Shown: positions 5,068-6,762 of the stretch, piece by piece
Layout of the letters: the number at the start of each line of letters is the position of its first letter
Numbering within the stretch: the stretch's first letter is position 1
NCBI GenBank assembly: GCA_023424865.1
Contig: JAFADM010000241.1
Coordinates: 1 to 6,762 of the forward strand
Source of the DNA: Bacillota bacterium
Lineage (GTDB): Bacteria > Bacillota_A > Clostridia > DSM-8532
Direction of reading: 5' to 3'
Length of the DNA stretch: 6,762 nt
Position numbers and translations under genes: made by a program
Notes under the pieces: model-generated
Databases searched by the model: none
Seen by the model: only the letters and a program-made list of their open reading frames with translations
Told to the model about the DNA's origin: nothing

Positions 5068-5868
5068 ATGGGGAAAAATAAAGGCATACCGCAAGGGTAT
5101 ATGACAACGGGTGAGGTAGCAAAGAAAATGGGCGTTACCGTCCGTACCTTGCAATATTACGACAAGGAAGGTCTGTTTTCGCCATCGGCAGAGAGTGAGG
5201 GAGGACGCAGGCTTTATACAGACAAGGATGTGATTAAGCTCCATCAAATTTTGTCAATGAAGCATCTTGGCTTTTCAATCGACGACATAAAAAACCGCCT
5301 AATCTCACTTGATACCCCTGCCGATGTTGCCAACGCGCTTACAGAACACGCAGCCGCTATAAGGGAAAAGATGGAAGCTTTATCGGAATCCTTAAGAGCC
5401 ATCGAAATTCTGAAAGCGGAAGTACTGCAAATGCAATCGGTGAATTTCAAAAAATACGCGGATATAATCGTAAATCTGCAAATGAAAAATGAGTTCTACT
5501 GGCTTATCAAGCATTTTGACGATAAGACACTCGATTATATTCGCAGCCGCTTCGACATGGATAGCGGCTTGGATATGATGTCTACTTTCTTACGATTGCG
5601 CGATGAGGCCATAATGCTTCTTAATGAGGGGGTTCTGCCGGAAAGCGATAAAGGGCAGGATTTTGCCCGGTTATTTTGGAATATGATTATGAAATTTACA
5701 GACGGGGATACGAGCATGCTGCCAAAGCTTATGGAGGCTGCAAGCTTTGCTGGCCCGGATAATGGCTGGAAGGAAAAGCAAGAGCTTGCCAATGCCTTTA
5801 TAGAACCTGCTTTAGATGCCTATTTCACAAAGCTGGGACGTGATCCGTTTGAGGAGGTGTCAAAATGA
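5068..5868 (+). CDS. MerR-family regulator with TipAS-like effector domain
   Basis: This is the one-component regulator of the ABC exporter that follows. The N-terminal winged-helix MerR domain (about 11-80) has YMTTGEVAKKMGVTVRTLQY, then YDKEGLFSPS, GGRRLYTDKDV and LGFSIDDIKNRL, all family hallmarks. A dimerisation coiled coil follows (about 88-125). The C-terminal part (about 135-262) contains NEGVLPESDKGQDFARLFWN, then FTDGD and IEPALDAYF, resembling the TipAS antibiotic-recognition fold. The protein therefore probably binds a small hydrophobic or peptide ligand, although no ligand can be read from sequence. At 266 residues it has the length of TipA-like regulators. The start is fixed by AGGAGGT at 5054. 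Its stop overlaps the ATPase start (ATGA), so all three genes form one coupled operon. On ligand binding it likely activates the 19-bp-spacer promoter upstream. Confidence 0.9.
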   Translation: MGKNKGIPQGYMTTGEVAKKMGVTVRTLQYYDKEGLFSPSAESEGGRRLYTDKDVIKLHQILSMKHLGFSIDDIKNRLISLDTPADVANALTEHAAAIREKMEALSESLRAIEILKAEVLQMQSVNFKKYADIIVNLQMKNEFYWLIKHFDDKTLDYIRSRFDMDSGLDMMSTFLRLRDEAIMLLNEGVLPESDKGQDFARLFWNMIMKFTDGDTSMLPKLMEAASFAGPDNGWKEKQELANAFIEPALDAYFTKLGRDPFEEVSK

Positions 5869-6680
5869 ATTATGCCATACAGATTGACGGGCTAAAGAAA
5901 AGCTATGGCAATCATACTGTGCTGAAGGGCGTGACCTTTAATGTTAACAAAGGTGAGATTTTTGCATTGCTTGGCGTTAACGGCGCCGGTAAGACCACAA
6001 CTCTTGAATGTATCGAGGGCTTGCGGCGGCATGATGGCGGCAGTATTACGGTAAACGGGAAAAGGGGAATTCAACTGCAATCGGCCTCTCTTCCTTCCCA
6101 TATTAAGGCCATGGAAGCCGTGCAGTTGTTTTCAAAATGGAACAAAACCAAAATAGACGAATCCATGCTTGCCGCCCTTGGGGTTAACGAGCTGGCAAAA
6201 AAGCAGTACACCGATATGTCCATGGGGCAAAAGCGGCGTTTGCACCTTGCACTAGCCTTAATCAGCGACCCGGAGATTGTTTTTCTTGACGAACCCACCG
6301 CCGGGCTTGATGTTGAAGGCAGAATAGCGCTTCATGACCAAATCCGCAAGCTGAAAGCTTCAGGAAAAACAATCTTTTTAGCCAGCCACGATATGGCCGA
6401 GGTTGAAAGCCTTTGCGACCGCATTGCTATTTTGAGTGGCGGGGATATTATCTTTTTGGGTACTGTCTCAGAGCTGACCGCAAAAATTGGCAAGCGCTAT
6501 ACACTTCACATTGAGACCGATGAAGGCGATGAAAGCTTTGAAGCAGACAACATAGGGGATACCATGCTGATTTTGCTTGAAAGCTACAAGCAAAGGGGAA
6601 TTGCAGTGCTGGACATAAAGATAGACAGAGGAACGCTTGAACAGCATTTTATTGATATAGCAAGGGGGAATGGCCAATGA
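5865..6680 (+). CDS. ABC transporter ATP-binding protein (drug/peptide export type)
   Basis: This cytosolic ATPase energises an ABC-2 type membrane partner encoded next. Motifs in order: Walker A GVNGAGKTT (37-45), Q-loop with Gln72 (LQSASLP), signature MSMGQKRRL (118-126, a common variant of LSGGQ), Walker B EIVFLDE with catalytic Glu143, D-loop AGLD (146-149) and H-loop His175 in LASHDM. The region between Walker A and signature is somewhat short. After the ATPase core comes a roughly 70-residue extension (KIGKRYTLHIETDEGDESFE onward), as in DrrA/CcmA-like export ATPases. Length is 271 residues. The ATG overlaps the MerR stop, with GGAGG about 7 nt upstream, and the gene's own stop overlaps the permease start. 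Export of a drug, antimicrobial peptide or lipid is likely from the family and from the MerR/TipAS neighbour; the substrate is unknown. Confidence 0.95.
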   Translation: MNYAIQIDGLKKSYGNHTVLKGVTFNVNKGEIFALLGVNGAGKTTTLECIEGLRRHDGGSITVNGKRGIQLQSASLPSHIKAMEAVQLFSKWNKTKIDESMLAALGVNELAKKQYTDMSMGQKRRLHLALALISDPEIVFLDEPTAGLDVEGRIALHDQIRKLKASGKTIFLASHDMAEVESLCDRIAILSGGDIIFLGTVSELTAKIGKRYTLHIETDEGDESFEADNIGDTMLILLESYKQRGIAVLDIKIDRGTLEQHFIDIARGNGQ

Positions 6681-6762
6681 GTGCTTTTTTGTATGGAGTT
6701 GCTTTGCAATGGAAGCTGGATATACGCAGCAAGTCGCTGCTGATTACCTGTTATGTTGTTCC
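6677..6762 (+). CDS. ABC-2 type permease, N-terminal fragment (cut by window end)
   Basis: The reading frame opens with an ATG overlapping the ATPase stop (ATGA) and reads MSAFLYGVALQWKLDIRSKS then LLITCYVV before the window ends. This matches the typical start of an ABC-2 family permease: a short amphipathic N-terminus, then the positively charged DIRSKS just before the first TM helix. GGGGAA (6665-6670) provides the ribosome binding site. As the membrane half of the exporter it would pair with the preceding ATPase. Only 28 residues are visible, so the assignment rests largely on position. Confidence 0.75.
   Translation, partial: MSAFLYGVALQWKLDIRSKSLLITCYVV

Noticed and set aside
4879..5247. 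Minus-strand frames over the MerR promoter and 5' end
   Set aside because: They are shadows of the MerR coding sequence and promoter. They have no ribosome binding site and an implausible composition.
6200..6260. Non-canonical ABC signature MSMGQ as a sign of inactivity
   Set aside because: (L/M)SxGQ variants are common in export ATPases, and all the catalytic residues are present.

Overview
The window looks like an accessory (cargo) region of a low-to-mid GC Firmicute, most likely a gut Clostridium-type organism (Lachnospiraceae or Oscillospiraceae relatives). The grounds are strong GGAGG ribosome binding sites, AT-rich promoters, GTG starts, ATGA gene overlaps, U-tract terminators and the families present. 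No integrase, relaxase or att site is visible. A truncated 'cysteine-rich KTR' type gene of the kind found in Tn916/Tn1549-like elements, and a second gene-tail remnant, suggest that small modules were joined by recombination.

Left part (1-1229): the 3' end of a class I SAM-dependent methyltransferase (+) is followed by a 140-bp hairpin-rich gap. Facing it on the minus strand is a 203-residue secreted protein of unknown function.

Centre left (1230-3332): on the minus strand lies a two-component operon, an OmpR-type response regulator and a HAMP sensor kinase overlapping by ATGA, closed by a strong terminator. The box ATGTTGAG (CTCAACAT on the coding strand) occurs upstream of the regulator and twice, exactly 11 bp apart, upstream of the secreted-protein gene. 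I infer that the regulator controls both its own operon and the secreted protein.

Centre (3300-4920): on the plus strand there is a GNAT acetyltransferase, a short coding-like remnant with a terminator, and then an XRE regulator/four-TM membrane protein pair. That pair is driven from a perfect 34-bp palindrome which carries a consensus-like promoter in both directions. Directly after the pair come the C-terminal remnant of a KTR protein and its strong terminator.

Right part (4980-6762): a MerR-family regulator with a TipAS-like C-terminal half, an ABC transporter ATPase and the start of an ABC-2 type permease form a tightly overlapping operon. Its promoter has a 19-bp MerR-type spacer. This is a typical regulated drug or peptide export cassette, cut by the window end.

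Taken together, the window holds three self-contained sensing modules side by side: a two-component system with a probable secreted target, XRE with a membrane protein, and MerR with an exporter. Each has its own promoter and, where the window reaches the end of the unit, a nearby terminator.
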